From: Sphingobacteriales bacterium
GTDB lineage: Bacteria > Bacteroidota > Bacteroidia > Sphingobacteriales > Sphingobacteriaceae
Assembly: GCA_028288165.1 (NCBI GenBank)
Contig: JAQBOG010000033.1
Span: 124,001-188,000, forward strand
DNA length: 64,000 bases
Direction: 5' to 3'
Positions within the stretch are counted from its first letter, which is position 1, and the number at the start of each line of letters is the position of its first letter. The notes under the pieces were generated by a model. That model did no database searches, was not told the DNA's origin, and saw nothing but the letters and a program-made list of their open reading frames with translations. The translations under genes and the position numbers were made by a program. Below, piece after piece: positions 55,018-64,000 of the stretch.

Positions 55018-55439
55018 TGTTAATAAATTTACTAATCATAAAAAAAATAAATAAGATTATTATTGCTTTACAACAAATTTTAAACTCGTCAAGTAACAGC
55101 AAGTATACGAAAAAGCTATTTTATGTTATTACTGATTGATGCAATTATTTATTAAGATCAAAGCTCAACTTACTTAAATCTAACAATTCTAATAGCATTA
55201 GGTTTAGAAACCCGCTGAATATCATAAATGAATAAGTGTTTTTGAGGAGTGTCGGCGACAATGTGCAATGTGTATACAGTTTGGATTGTCGTTATTTATC
55301 TTCGGTTCGTAACTCTTTTATGCTATCTTACGTTTAAAACAAGAATCCTGTGATTAATCAAATAATAAAACCACTGTTAACAGTTTGTGATATTAATGAT
55401 TAGTAGTATTTTTATCAAAAAATTTCTCATTACTCAATA
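55018..55439. other. Divergent porV/gldJ intergenic region
   Basis: 422 nt of mostly AT-rich sequence with no convincing gene. The gldJ-proximal end carries a good promoter (see 55384-55414). The 55200-55330 part is slightly richer in G and C and has no recognised motif. Confidence 0.6.
55384..55414 (+). promoter_or_regulatory. Predicted promoter of gldJ
   Basis: TTTG at 55384-55387 and TATTTTTA at 55407-55414 with a 19-nt spacer match the Bacteroidota -33/-7 promoter (7 of 8 in the -7). Distance to the ATG is 25 nt. Confidence 0.6.
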
Positions 55440-57041
55440 ATGAAAAGAATACATTTAATTTTTACTGTTAGTATATTGTCTATAGGGATTCTTGCAACAT
55501 CCTGCAAAAGTAAGAAAGCCGCTTCCTCTAAAACTGGAATGAACTATAATGACGCAGGTAATGGTGGCTTTGAGGTAATCAAAAAAGTGAAAGCCGGTCC
55601 AGGCCCAGGTCTGGTTGCCATTGAAGGTGGTACATTTGTAATGGGAGGAAGCTTAAATCAAGATCTTGGTTATGAGTTCGACAACATTCGCAGACGTGTT
55701 ACTGTGGCTTCATTTTATATGGACGAAACCGAAGTATCAAATGTGGATTGGCTTGAGTACTTATATTGGATACGCCGCGTTTTCCCTAATGACAGAGAAT
55801 ATTATTACAACACATTGCCAGACACGCTTGTTTGGAGAAGACCTTTATCATATAATGAACCTTATGTAAATAATTATTTGCGTCATCCCGCATTTCAGGA
55901 TTATCCTGTTGTTGGAGTTACTTGGGAACAAGCAAATCAATATTGTGAGTGGCGTACTGACAGAGTCAACGAGGAAATTTTAAGAGATCATGGCTACATG
56001 GCTGACTATAAGACGCTTGCTGGCAAAGGAGGCAAAGGATCTACAACAACTAAAGCTGGCGGAGATCCTTTCAACACAGATATTTACTTAAATGGTCAAT
56101 ATCGCGGCGAAGGAATTGATGGTAAAAAAATGAAAAAAGATCTGAATGGATCTGCTACGACTACTGGCGCAACCAGCAAGGGAAGCAAAGGACCAACCAG
56201 ACCCGTGCGATTAGAAGATGGGGTTTTAAAACAGCCTTATAGATTACCAACAGAGGCAGAGTGGGAATATGCAGCTCTTTCTTTGGCCGGCAATACCGAG
56301 TATGAAAATATTTCGGACGGTAAAGTTTATACATGGAATGGCTTGGGAGTTAGATCTCCAAAAAAAGGCACTCAAGGTATGATATTAGCCAACTTTAAAC
56401 GTGGCGAAGGTGATAACATGGGTACAGGTGGTTACTTAAACGATAAGGCTGACATTACTGCTCCAGTTCGCAGCTACGTTCCAAATGATTTTGGGTTATA
56501 TAACATGGCAGGAAACGTTAACGAATGGGTAGCTGATGTTTATAGGAAGTTAACATTCGAAGATTTTGAAGACTTCAATCCTTATCGTGGTAATGAGTTC
56601 GTAAATAAACGATTAGCAAATAGAGATAAAGGTTTACTTGCAAAAGATAAATATGGCAGGCCAGTTAAAGACGCTGCTCAGTCAGCTACAAAACAAAGCT
56701 GGCAAGAAATCCAAAGCAATAAGGCAAAAATTGACAGTTCAGCTATTGCAGGTAAAGTCTACAATCCAGATTTTCGTGGACATTTAGATACAGTAAATCA
56801 AAATTTATACGGCGTAACTACATTAGTTAATGACCGCTCAAGAGTTTACAAAGGTGGTTCATGGAATGATAGGGCTTATTGGTTAAATCCAGCAACCAGA
56901 AGATTTATTCAACAAGATGTATCATCTGCGGAATTAGGATTTAGATGTGCCATGACTTTAGTTGGAGCACCTGAAATAATTTCAAGAGGCAAGCCACAAT
57001 TTAAACAACCCAAATCTAAGGCTCCGGTAAGAATTAAATAA
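55440..57041 (+). CDS. gldJ: GldJ-type SUMF1-domain lipoprotein (type IX secretion/gliding)
   Basis: Exported lipoprotein of 533 residues with a lipobox-like LATSCKS (Cys about 22) after the signal peptide. The rest is a SUMF1/FGE-like domain (GGTFVMGG, DETEVSNVDWLEYLYW, YRLPTEAEWEYA, YNMAGNVNEWVADVY, GGSWNDRAYWLNPA, LGFRCAM). Length and insertions fit GldJ rather than the shorter GldK/PorK; these proteins form part of the T9SS periplasmic ring system. The adjacent porV supports the call. GldK is the alternative. Confidence 0.85.
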   Translation: MKRIHLIFTVSILSIGILATSCKSKKAASSKTGMNYNDAGNGGFEVIKKVKAGPGPGLVAIEGGTFVMGGSLNQDLGYEFDNIRRRVTVASFYMDETEVSNVDWLEYLYWIRRVFPNDREYYYNTLPDTLVWRRPLSYNEPYVNNYLRHPAFQDYPVVGVTWEQANQYCEWRTDRVNEEILRDHGYMADYKTLAGKGGKGSTTTKAGGDPFNTDIYLNGQYRGEGIDGKKMKKDLNGSATTTGATSKGSKGPTRPVRLEDGVLKQPYRLPTEAEWEYAALSLAGNTEYENISDGKVYTWNGLGVRSPKKGTQGMILANFKRGEGDNMGTGGYLNDKADITAPVRSYVPNDFGLYNMAGNVNEWVADVYRKLTFEDFEDFNPYRGNEFVNKRLANRDKGLLAKDKYGRPVKDAAQSATKQSWQEIQSNKAKIDSSAIAGKVYNPDFRGHLDTVNQNLYGVTTLVNDRSRVYKGGSWNDRAYWLNPATRRFIQQDVSSAELGFRCAMTLVGAPEIISRGKPQFKQPKSKAPVRIK

Positions 57042-57054
57042 TTAAAATAATTTT

Positions 57055-57101
57055 ATAACAGAAAAGGATGGCTAATTATATTAGCCATCCTTTTCTGTTA
57101 T
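57055..57101. terminator. Bidirectional terminator between gldJ and the biotin carrier gene
   Basis: Perfect 22-bp stem (57055-57076 with 57080-57101) with a 3-nt loop, lying in the 75-nt gap between the convergent genes. Both strands have T-rich arms, so it can stop transcription from either side. Confidence 0.9.
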
Positions 57102-57116
57102 GGATAATGTATAAAA

Positions 57117-57617
57117 CTATTCAAAAGTCATTAGTACCTGATTTCTCTCGACCTTATCTGAAGGATTGATGCTGACCATTTTTATTACAACATCCGCCGG
57201 AGCTTTAATAATGTTCTCCATTTTCATTGCTTCTAATGTTAACAGACTGTCTCCTTGCTTTACTAGATCTCCCACATTTACAAACACTTTTAACACCATC
57301 CCTGGCATGGGTGCTTTCAAATCTGAAATTTGAATAGTAGTTACCTCATCCAACCCTAAATTATGAAGTAGTTCATCATACTTATCCTTTACAACAATAG
57401 TATAAGTATTTGAACTAATTTTAATAACGAATGTTTTAAGACCCCTATCAGCTTTAACAATTTCCGCTTGGTAAACTTTGCCTTTCACTAATACACTGAG
57501 TTTATCGATGCCAACGGAAACGGAATCAATAACTATTTCTTCATTATTGACCTTAATTTTGTCAGCACGTTCTTCAATGCTGAAGGGAAATAGGTTATTT
57601 ACATTTACCTTATACAT
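57117..57617 (-). CDS. Biotin carboxyl carrier protein-like, acyl-CoA carboxylase subunit
   Basis: Protein of 166 residues. The C-terminal biotinyl domain (about 98-166) has the attachment motif EAMKMEN at 129-135 (Lys132) preceded by LKAPMPGMVLKV. The N-terminal half is beta-rich and not a known enzyme domain, as in the carrier subunits of propionyl/methylmalonyl-CoA carboxylases. No biotin carboxylase or carboxyltransferase gene is adjacent, so partners are encoded elsewhere. Confidence 0.88.
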   Translation of the reverse strand: MYKVNVNNLFPFSIEERADKIKVNNEEIVIDSVSVGIDKLSVLVKGKVYQAEIVKADRGLKTFVIKISSNTYTIVVKDKYDELLHNLGLDEVTTIQISDLKAPMPGMVLKVFVNVGDLVKQGDSLLTLEAMKMENIIKAPADVVIKMVSINPSDKVERNQVLMTFE

Positions 57618-57626
57618 ACAAGGGCT

Positions 57627-58283
57627 TTATTGCGTTAACACAAATTGAATCAAATTAGCTCCCATTTTAAGGGCTTTAAGGCGAGTTTCTTCACTATCAC
57701 TTGGATTAACTCCAAAATCCTCCCAGCCATTCCCTAAGTCGCATTCATATGTATAAAAACACACAACTCTTCCTTTATAAATCAAAGCAAGTCCTTGAGG
57801 ACGCTTTCCATCGTGTTCATGAATTTTGGGGAGTCCGTTAGCAAACTTAAACTTCAGACTATATAATTTGTGATCTTGAGGTAGTTCCTTAAACTCTAAT
57901 TCAGGAAAAACTCTTTTCATTTGCGGTCTTATAAACTTATCGAATCCGTAATTATCGTCAATATGAAGAAATCCGCCCCCGGAAAGATAAGCACGTAAGT
58001 TTTTTACCTCATTTTCGGAAAAGCTAATATTTCCATGCCCCGTGACAAATACAAATGGATAACTGAATAAATCAGCACTGCTAGCCTCTACTATTTCCTC
58101 CTCCGACTCAAAATTAGTACCGATATGATCATTGCAAAATTTTATTAAGTTAGGCAAGGCCGTTCTATCAGCATACCAATCTCCACCTCCACTATATTTG
58201 AGCTTAGCGATTTTGTAAGTCGGTGATACAAAGCTATAGGATATCACTATCGTCAAAATGAAAAATGATAAATAGTATTTCAT
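57627..58283 (-). CDS. DUF4159 domain-containing exported protein
   Basis: Protein of 218 residues with an N-terminal signal sequence (about 1-20) and the DUF4159 pattern: YSGGGDWYADRTALPNLIKF, FVTGHGNISFSENEV, GGFLHIDDNYGFD and CFYTYECDLGNGWED. This family has a Rossmann-like fold with unclear function. Overlaps the upstream rsmE gene by 4 nt. Confidence 0.85.
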   Translation of the reverse strand: MKYYLSFFILTIVISYSFVSPTYKIAKLKYSGGGDWYADRTALPNLIKFCNDHIGTNFESEEEIVEASSADLFSYPFVFVTGHGNISFSENEVKNLRAYLSGGGFLHIDDNYGFDKFIRPQMKRVFPELEFKELPQDHKLYSLKFKFANGLPKIHEHDGKRPQGLALIYKGRVVCFYTYECDLGNGWEDFGVNPSDSEETRLKALKMGANLIQFVLTQ

Positions 58284-58993
58284 CTATTTAAAAAGTTTAT
58301 TTCGAAGCAGGCTTCCAGGGCGGCTGTTTCAGTACGCAATCTTGAGTTTCCAAGAGTTATTGGAATGAAGCTCTTATGGATAGCTAACTCCACTTCTTGC
58401 GACGTAAAATCACCTTCTGGGCCAATTAAAATTAAGTAATTGGATTTTGAGGAACCAATATTTTTAATCTCTTTCTTTTCACCATCATTACAATGTGCAA
58501 TAAAGCAATCGGCTGTTTGGAAATTACCTTCTAAAAAGCTTTTTAATCGTTTAGGTTCGTTAATAAGGGGATGGTATGCTTTAATTGATTGCTTAACCGC
58601 AGAGGTGATGACTTTGTTAAGCCTTTCGATTTTCACCTCTTTACGTTCAGATCTATCACAAATTATTGGCGTAATTTCATCAATGCCTATTTCTGTCGCT
58701 TTTTCTAAAAACCATTCAAAGCGTTCAATGTTTTTAGTTGGAGCAACAGCTAAATGCAAATAATAACCTTTGTTATTGTAATTATCTCGTTTTGATAAAA
58801 TTTGGATAAGGGTCCTCTTGGGATTGGGCTCTAGTATTTTAGCCTCATAAAACCCTCCTATACCATCAATTAAGATTATTCGATCATCAATTGTCAGCCT
58901 TAAAACTCTAATACAATGTTTGCTCTCCTCTTCATTTAAGGAATATAACTCATTAGACGTTTTGGAAAGATCTGGGGTATAAAATATATGCAT
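58280..58993 (-). CDS. rsmE: 16S rRNA (uracil-1498-N3)-methyltransferase
   Basis: SPOUT-class RNA methyltransferase of 237 residues. The N-terminal PUA-like part (EESKHCIRVLRL) and the knotted C-terminal region (LILIGPEGDFTSQEVELA, then LGNSRLRTETAALEACF) are the family signatures. Translationally coupled to the DUF4159 gene by a 4-nt overlap. Confidence 0.95.
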   Translation of the reverse strand: MHIFYTPDLSKTSNELYSLNEEESKHCIRVLRLTIDDRIILIDGIGGFYEAKILEPNPKRTLIQILSKRDNYNNKGYYLHLAVAPTKNIERFEWFLEKATEIGIDEITPIICDRSERKEVKIERLNKVITSAVKQSIKAYHPLINEPKRLKSFLEGNFQTADCFIAHCNDGEKKEIKNIGSSKSNYLILIGPEGDFTSQEVELAIHKSFIPITLGNSRLRTETAALEACFEINFLNR

Positions 58994-59009
58994 ACCATTT
59001 GCCTAAATC

Positions 59010-60335
59010 TTAGTGAATATCAACTGCATCATCATGATTAATCACAAGCTCTAATTTAACAGTTTCTATATTCTGCTCTGTTTTTTTGAGAATTGTAAAA
59101 TTGTATCCATTAAATTCATGCACCTCTCCTACTTCTGGAATCTTTCCAAACAAGTCACTTACTAATCCTGCAAGTGTATCGTAATCTCCATCTTCGGGAA
59201 GATCATGGGGAAGATATTCATTTACATCATATAATGACGCAGAAGCATTGACAATGAATTCAGTATCAGAAACCTTCTCTACAATTGGTTTTTCTTCATC
59301 ATATTCATCTTGAATCTCACCTACCAGTTCCTCTACAATATCTTCAAGAGTTACCATCCCGGCGGTACCACCAAACTCGTCTAATACTATTGCAATTTGA
59401 ATTCTCTTTAACTGCAATTCGCTTAAAAGATCATTAATCTTTTTTGTTTCAGGAATGAAAAAAGGCTTTCTTATAATTTCCTTTAAAGTCCATTCCGTTT
59501 TTTTAACAAGCAGGGGTAAGATATCTTTAGCGTGAACAATTCCTATAATTTTATCAATCGTTTCATCATATACTGGAATACGTGAGTAACCCTCCTTTAT
59601 GACAAAATCCATAACTTCATTATGGTTTGCATGTAATTCGATACCTGATATTTTAGTGCGTGGAACCATAATGTTTTTGACGACACGTTCATTGAAATCA
59701 AAAACATTTTTTATCAGCTCGTGTTCGTTGGTATCAAGTGCTCCACTTTCTTTACCCTGATCAAGCAAATATTGTAATTCTTCAGAGCTATGATGGGCTT
59801 CATGGCCTGCTATGTTGTTGATCCCGAATAACTTTAAGATAACATTTGCAAAGCCATTTAATAACCAAATAAAAGGTCTACATACGATGTAGAAGAAATG
59901 CAAGGGCAATGCAATTGCCATGGTTGTATTAACCGGTCGTTGGATAGCTAATGACTTGGGTGCTAGTTCACCAAAAACAATATGAAGGATTGTTATGATA
60001 CTGAATGCTATAATTGGAGCTAATGTCCCAGAAAATGACGCAATAACAGCTTCAGAAGCACCAAAAGCAGTTAGCATATCTCGTAACATATGCTCCATTA
60101 CCGCCTCACCAACCCAACCTAAACCCAGCGAGGCTAACGTGATACCCAACTGTGTTGCCGCAAGGTAACCGTCCAGATGTTGCGTCATGTGTTTTGCAAT
60201 TTTAGCTACACGACTACCTGTTTTGGCTTTAATTTCAATCTGGGACGCTCTAACTTTGACTATAGCGAATTCTGCAGCTACAAAAAAGCCGTTTAGAAGA
60301 ACAAGAATGAAAGTAGCAACAATCTGTAAAATCAT
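59010..60335 (-). CDS. CNNM/CorC-type membrane protein (DUF21-CBS-CorC)
   Basis: Inner-membrane protein of 441 residues: DUF21 domain with four helices (about 1-190, including GWVGEAVMEHML), a CBS pair (about 200-335, containing IMVPRTKI, GIVHAKDILPLL and VLDEFGGTAGMVTLEDIVEE) and a C-terminal CorC-HlyC domain (350-430). The family transports or regulates Mg2+/Co2+ and is often annotated hemolysin. Starts 8 nt after the ppa stop. Confidence 0.92.
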   Translation of the reverse strand: MILQIVATFILVLLNGFFVAAEFAIVKVRASQIEIKAKTGSRVAKIAKHMTQHLDGYLAATQLGITLASLGLGWVGEAVMEHMLRDMLTAFGASEAVIASFSGTLAPIIAFSIITILHIVFGELAPKSLAIQRPVNTTMAIALPLHFFYIVCRPFIWLLNGFANVILKLFGINNIAGHEAHHSSEELQYLLDQGKESGALDTNEHELIKNVFDFNERVVKNIMVPRTKISGIELHANHNEVMDFVIKEGYSRIPVYDETIDKIIGIVHAKDILPLLVKKTEWTLKEIIRKPFFIPETKKINDLLSELQLKRIQIAIVLDEFGGTAGMVTLEDIVEELVGEIQDEYDEEKPIVEKVSDTEFIVNASASLYDVNEYLPHDLPEDGDYDTLAGLVSDLFGKIPEVGEVHEFNGYNFTILKKTEQNIETVKLELVINHDDAVDIH

Positions 60336-60343
60336 ATTTTAAA

Positions 60344-60886
60344 TTATGCTTTAGTGAAAGTAGATTGATATAAAGCAAGGCTTTCCTCAATCACTTTATA
60401 AGCGTAACTTTTGCCTAAAAGCTTTTCAATAGTAACATTCTTACCTTCTAAAAATTTGTAATCTTGGAAAAATCGAACCACTTCTTTCATCGCATGAGGA
60501 GGTAAATCTTCTAGTTCTTCAATATAATTAACAGACATATCATTTTTAGCTACGGCGATGATTTTGTCATCCTGCTCACCATTATCAACCATGTGCATGA
60601 CACCGATTACCTTCGCTTCGATAATAGACATTGGAAAAACGTCCACAGAGCAAAGAACCAAGATATCTAAAGGGTCGTTATCATCACAGTACGTTTGGGG
60701 TATGAAACCGTAATTCGCCGGATACATAACCGATGAAAACAGAACTCTATCTAATTTTAACAAACCAGATTCTTTATCGATTTCATACTTGGCTTTTGAG
60801 CCTTTTGGTATTTCAATGATTGCATTAACTATTGACGGAATATCGTCACCAGGGTTAACGTTGTGCCAAGGATTGTCGTAATTCAT
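60344..60886 (-). CDS. ppa: Inorganic pyrophosphatase
   Basis: Soluble family I pyrophosphatase of 180 residues, hydrolysing PPi. Motifs [22 protein letters not shown] and the metal-binding signature [12 protein letters not shown] are visible. I chose the ATG at 60886 (MNYDNPWHN) because an earlier ATG at 60943 would overlap the upstream DedA gene and add 19 residues outside the family; the chosen start leaves only a 4-nt gap. Confidence 0.95.
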   Translation of the reverse strand: MNYDNPWHNVNPGDDIPSIVNAIIEIPKGSKAKYEIDKESGLLKLDRVLFSSVMYPANYGFIPQTYCDDNDPLDILVLCSVDVFPMSIIEAKVIGVMHMVDNGEQDDKIIAVAKNDMSVNYIEELEDLPPHAMKEVVRFFQDYKFLEGKNVTIEKLLGKSYAYKVIEESLALYQSTFTKA

Positions 60887-60890
60887 AATT

Positions 60891-61559
60891 TTATTTTGAA
60901 ATTTCCTCTCTCGATTTATCAATTCGTTTTTTAAAATAAGCATACAACAGAGGAATTGTTGTAATCGCTATAAAAGTTATTATAATGTATAGTAAATAGC
61001 TGTCTATTTCTTGCTCAAATTGACGCCCTAGTATATATCCTAATAAAGTTAAAGATGTAACCCAAAGTATAGCACCGGAGATGTTATAAAATGCAAACTT
61101 TTTAAAATCCAACTTTACAACACCTGCAAATATAGGAGCGAATGTTCTAACAATTGGGATAAAACGGCCTAGTATCAAAGCAAATGCTCCTTGTTTCCTG
61201 TAATAATCTTCAGCAGCGATAAGATATTTTTGTTTAAAAAACATCGTATCTTTTTTATGATAAAGTACTGGACCAGTTTTGCGCCCAAACCAATAACCAA
61301 CAAAATTACCAGCAATTGCTGCCAGAATAAGTCCCGTAATTAAGATATATATAGACACATCCAATCTGTTGGTTGCAACAAACATACCAGCCATGAATAA
61401 TAGATAATCTCCTGGAAGGAAAAATCCAAAAAAAAGGCCAGTTTCGGCAAAAACAACAAACAATACTACGTAAAAACCACCAACAAGCAGTAAATGCTTA
61501 GGATCTAGAAGATCTATAGAGTTTTGCAAGGTATCCCATATCTGGTGCATAAGATGCAT
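60891..61559 (-). CDS. DedA family membrane protein
   Basis: Inner-membrane protein of 222 residues with about 5-6 helices and the DedA pattern: [27 protein letters not shown], and [17 protein letters not shown]. Members are implicated in lipid carrier (undecaprenyl phosphate) flipping and membrane homeostasis. A promoter is not apparent in the 36-nt gap before it. Confidence 0.93.
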   Translation of the reverse strand: MHLMHQIWDTLQNSIDLLDPKHLLLVGGFYVVLFVVFAETGLFFGFFLPGDYLLFMAGMFVATNRLDVSIYILITGLILAAIAGNFVGYWFGRKTGPVLYHKKDTMFFKQKYLIAAEDYYRKQGAFALILGRFIPIVRTFAPIFAGVVKLDFKKFAFYNISGAILWVTSLTLLGYILGRQFEQEIDSYLLYIIITFIAITTIPLLYAYFKKRIDKSREEISK

Positions 61560-61595
61560 ATTTGTAAAACTACAAATATAAAATCGATTATTATT

Positions 61596-62975
61596 CTAGA
61601 ATAAGCTAGAAATCAAATCCGGATAAACACCGAGCACAATTGTAGCAACAGCAGATAATCCTAAAACGATTTTGTAATTAAATGAAGGTGTAATCTCAAT
61701 TCTGTCGGTATCTTTAAAATACATGGATACAATAACCCTTAAATAGTAGAACACACCGACTGTAGCATTGATAACTGCTATAATAACTAACCAAATATGA
61801 TATTGAGAGAGGACATTGGAAAACATTAAAAATTTGCCGATAAATCCTGCAGTAAGAGGGATTCCCGCTAAGGATAGCATCGAAATAGTTAATGTTATGG
61901 CAAGAAATGGGTTTTTCTCATACAAACCATTAAAGGCATCAAAGTTCTCAGAGCCGGTTTGACGTTTAACTAAAATTAATACAGCAAACGCAATAATTGA
62001 AGCGATGGAATATGCTGCTGCATAGACAAAAACTGCATTAATCGATGTATTACTCAAAGAGACCATTGCGAAAAGCATATAACCGGCGTGTGAGATACTT
62101 GAGTAAGCAAGCATTCTTTTGAAACTGGTTTGATAAACCGCAGTAATATTCCCAACCAGTAAAGTTAGAACGGTAATTATCAGCAAGGGTTGCATCCAGA
62201 AGTCATGCAACGGCTCGAAAGCTAACAAAAACAATCTTAAGAAAGCTGCGAACGCGGCAGTCTTAACTACTGTGCTCATAAACGTAGTGATCAAAATCGG
62301 AGCACCTTCGTACACATCCGGAGTCCAGAAATGGAATGGAGCTGCACCTATTTTGAAACACAAGCCAATTATTATTAATAGTATGCCTCCATAAAACAAT
62401 GGAGAAATATTGGTTGGATGGGAAATAATATAGTGCTTAATTGCATCTAAATCAAATGAAGCCGTAACACCATATATTAACGTAATACCAAACAGTAAAA
62501 ATCCAGTAGAAAAAGCTCCCATTAGAAAATACTTTAGTGCTGCTTCGTTCGAAGAAAAGTCATTTTTTCTTATCCCTGCAAGGATATATAAACTCACAGA
62601 CATTATTTCTATACCAATGAAAAGCATGGTTAAATTATGATAAGACACCATTACCACAATGCCAGCAAGAGCGAATAGAATTATTGTGTAACACTCTGCC
62701 ACATGTTCACTTATACGCTCAAAATAATCTCTGGATATTATTAGGATCAGAATAGTAGAGACAATACAAAGGCTCGAGAAAGCAATGGAAAATGAATCAA
62801 AAAGCATCATTCCATCGTATATCGGACTAGCATTTTTGTCCCAATCAATTATGGCAAAAACAACGGAGATAGCTAGCCCTATTAAGGTAACTGGCAACAG
62901 AAGTTTTTTCGCTTTATATAAGCCTAAGTATAAAACAATGATAGCGACTATTGAAATTGTTATTAACGTATTCAT
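61596..62975 (-). CDS. nuoN: NADH-quinone oxidoreductase subunit N
   Basis: Proton-pumping antiporter-like subunit of complex I, 459 residues, about 14 helices. Conserved Lys/Glu-bearing helices are seen in LFIGIEIMSVSLYILAG and AALKYFLMGAFSTGFLLFG, followed by PFHFWTPDVYEGAP. It directly follows nuoM with a 9-nt gap. Confidence 0.96.
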   Translation of the reverse strand: MNTLITISIVAIIVLYLGLYKAKKLLLPVTLIGLAISVVFAIIDWDKNASPIYDGMMLFDSFSIAFSSLCIVSTILILIISRDYFERISEHVAECYTIILFALAGIVVMVSYHNLTMLFIGIEIMSVSLYILAGIRKNDFSSNEAALKYFLMGAFSTGFLLFGITLIYGVTASFDLDAIKHYIISHPTNISPLFYGGILLIIIGLCFKIGAAPFHFWTPDVYEGAPILITTFMSTVVKTAAFAAFLRLFLLAFEPLHDFWMQPLLIITVLTLLVGNITAVYQTSFKRMLAYSSISHAGYMLFAMVSLSNTSINAVFVYAAAYSIASIIAFAVLILVKRQTGSENFDAFNGLYEKNPFLAITLTISMLSLAGIPLTAGFIGKFLMFSNVLSQYHIWLVIIAVINATVGVFYYLRVIVSMYFKDTDRIEITPSFNYKIVLGLSAVATIVLGVYPDLISSLF

Positions 62976-62984
62976 TTATCTTAC

Positions 62985-64000
62985 TTACTTAAATAAAGTC
63001 TTTTGATTTACCTGTTCTACCAGGCTTGTAACTGCAGCTTCAGAAATGTGCAAAAAGGGCTTTGGATAAACACCTATCCCAATAATTAACGTACAAATTA
63101 TTCCCAATACAAGCTTCTCAGTAAAGTCAATGTCCTTGAATGAAACAATTTTTTCATTTAAATTCCCTAACATAGACTTTTGATACATGCGAAACATATA
63201 AACGGCGCCCAGTATGATTGTTAAACCGGCATATAATGAAAACCAGTTATTGTAATTAAAGATTCCATTCAAGAGCAAAAATTCTCCAACGAATCCATTA
63301 GTTAGTGGCAAAGCAACATTTCCTAATAAAACAATCAAAAATGCCATTGCTAACAACGGTGCCGGCTTTGCCAAGCCACCCATACTACTTAACTCCCTTG
63401 TATTTAACCTACGGGTTATGATATCAATTACGAAGAACATTCCGATAACATTGATTCCATGGTTCAACATTTGTATCATGGCCCCTTGCAAACCCTGTAC
63501 ATTCCATGAAAATATTCCGGCGGAAATCAAACCAACGTGTGCTATAGAGGAATAAGCTATTAATCTTTTTATATCATTTTGAGTAAAAGCTATTATCGAC
63601 GCATAAACAATCCCAATAATGGATAAAATTATGGCTAACTCTCTCCAATTAGCAAACCCCAGGGGTGCGATAGGAATTAGCCAATGAATCACCCCGTAAA
63701 TCCCCATTTTTAACATAATTCCAGAAAGCAACATGGTTCCTGCTGTTGGGGCATTTGTATAGGTATCTGGTTGCCAAGTGTGAAAAGGGAAAATCGGCAT
63801 TTTGATAGCAAAGGCTAAAAAGAAAGCCCAAAATATATAGCCTTGAGTTTTTACATCTAGATTTAAATGGTAAAAAGCACCTATGTCAAATGACTTATCT
63901 GGAGTTTGGGTATATAGGTAAACAATTGCAATTAGCATTACTAAGCTTCCTGCCATTGTGTAAATGAAAAACTTCAGGTTAACGCGAATCCGATCTCCAC
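62985..64000 (-). CDS. nuoM: NADH-quinone oxidoreductase subunit M, 5' end outside window
   Basis: Membrane subunit of complex I. The reading frame stays open to the window edge, beginning in-frame GDRIRVNLKFFIYTMAGS, so the start lies beyond 64000. Visible motifs include AFFLAFAIKMPIFPFHTWQPDTY, IAYSSIAHVGLISAG, MIQMLNHGINVIGMFF and the final helices. About 338 codons are visible of the roughly 480-500 usual. The remaining nuo operon should continue upstream. Confidence 0.96.
   Translation of the reverse strand, partial: GDRIRVNLKFFIYTMAGSLVMLIAIVYLYTQTPDKSFDIGAFYHLNLDVKTQGYIFWAFFLAFAIKMPIFPFHTWQPDTYTNAPTAGTMLLSGIMLKMGIYGVIHWLIPIAPLGFANWRELAIILSIIGIVYASIIAFTQNDIKRLIAYSSIAHVGLISAGIFSWNVQGLQGAMIQMLNHGINVIGMFFVIDIITRRLNTRELSSMGGLAKPAPLLAMAFLIVLLGNVALPLTNGFVGEFLLLNGIFNYNNWFSLYAGLTIILGAVYMFRMYQKSMLGNLNEKIVSFKDIDFTEKLVLGIICTLIIGIGVYPKPFLHISEAAVTSLVEQVNQKTLFK

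Noticed and set aside
1-64000. CRISPR array, prophage, restriction-modification or toxin-antitoxin systems
   Set aside because: No regularly spaced direct repeats, cas genes, phage structural proteins, restriction enzymes or paired small toxin-antitoxin genes were recognised.

Overview
The window looks like a piece of chromosome from a low-GC member of the Bacteroidota, most probably family Sphingobacteriaceae (Pedobacter or Mucilaginibacter type). Family-level markers are a type IX secretion protein (PorV), GldJ, several Bacteroidota-typical DUF families (DUF2480, DUF3109, DUF4159, DUF4834, DUF6427), promoters of the TAnnTTTG type, and start codons that mostly lack Shine-Dalgarno sequences. 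The genus is inference; no rRNA, tRNA, CRISPR array or prophage was seen.

Region 1 (1-25.6 kb, all minus strand, read from right to left) is a Wzx/Wzy-type surface polysaccharide (O-antigen or capsule) locus. From its upstream end it holds rmlA, gmd, a large SLBB export protein, a Wzz-type chain-length protein without kinase domain, a UDP-galactopyranose-mutase-like flavoprotein, a flippase, an unrecognised protein, two GT4 transferases, the capE-capF-capG set for UDP-L-FucNAc, a Wzy-like polymerase, two GT2 transferases, an SDR plus a WecA/WbpL-type initiating transferase, a second flippase, three more GT2 transferases and a WbpM/CapD-type 4,6-dehydratase cut by the window edge. The SDR + WbpL-type + WbpM-type set resembles the QuiNAc/FucNAc initiation module of Pseudomonas O-antigen loci. 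A broken IS3-type transposase tail sits between the SDR and the initiating transferase. Many genes overlap by 1-14 nt, so translational coupling is likely.

Region 2 (25.6-38 kb, minus) is mostly housekeeping and envelope: DUF3109, DUF3108 and DUF2480 proteins, a SurA/PpiD-type foldase with a clear terminator, LptC, an outer-membrane barrel, type III pantothenate kinase, a DUF6427 membrane protein, an MJ1255-like glycosyltransferase next to an LpxH-like phosphatase, a 35-residue membrane peptide with its own promoter, a DinB-like protein, a HAD phosphatase and uracil phosphoribosyltransferase.

Region 3 (38.2-43.5 kb, plus) holds uvrB, a YwbE-like protein, a DUF4834 protein and a YfhO-type membrane protein. 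Region 4 (43.6-51.1 kb) is a second glycan cluster: GT2, GT4, a methyltransferase, another glycosyltransferase, a third flippase, a second methyltransferase and a GlfT-like GT2. The first three of these genes are flanked by two roughly 95-105 bp copies of one repeat in opposite orientation.

Region 5 (51.2-64 kb) is housekeeping again: typA, a small Cys-rich membrane protein, ispF, porV and divergent gldJ, a biotin carrier protein, a DUF4159 protein, rsmE, a CBS/CorC membrane protein, inorganic pyrophosphatase, a DedA protein, nuoN and the 3' part of nuoM. I did not find an obviously unprecedented system. The best leads are the inverted repeat pair around the glycan cassette, the G8 tract in the Wzz gene, the two flippases in one operon, the unrecognised protein at 16.1-17.1 kb and the small membrane peptides.
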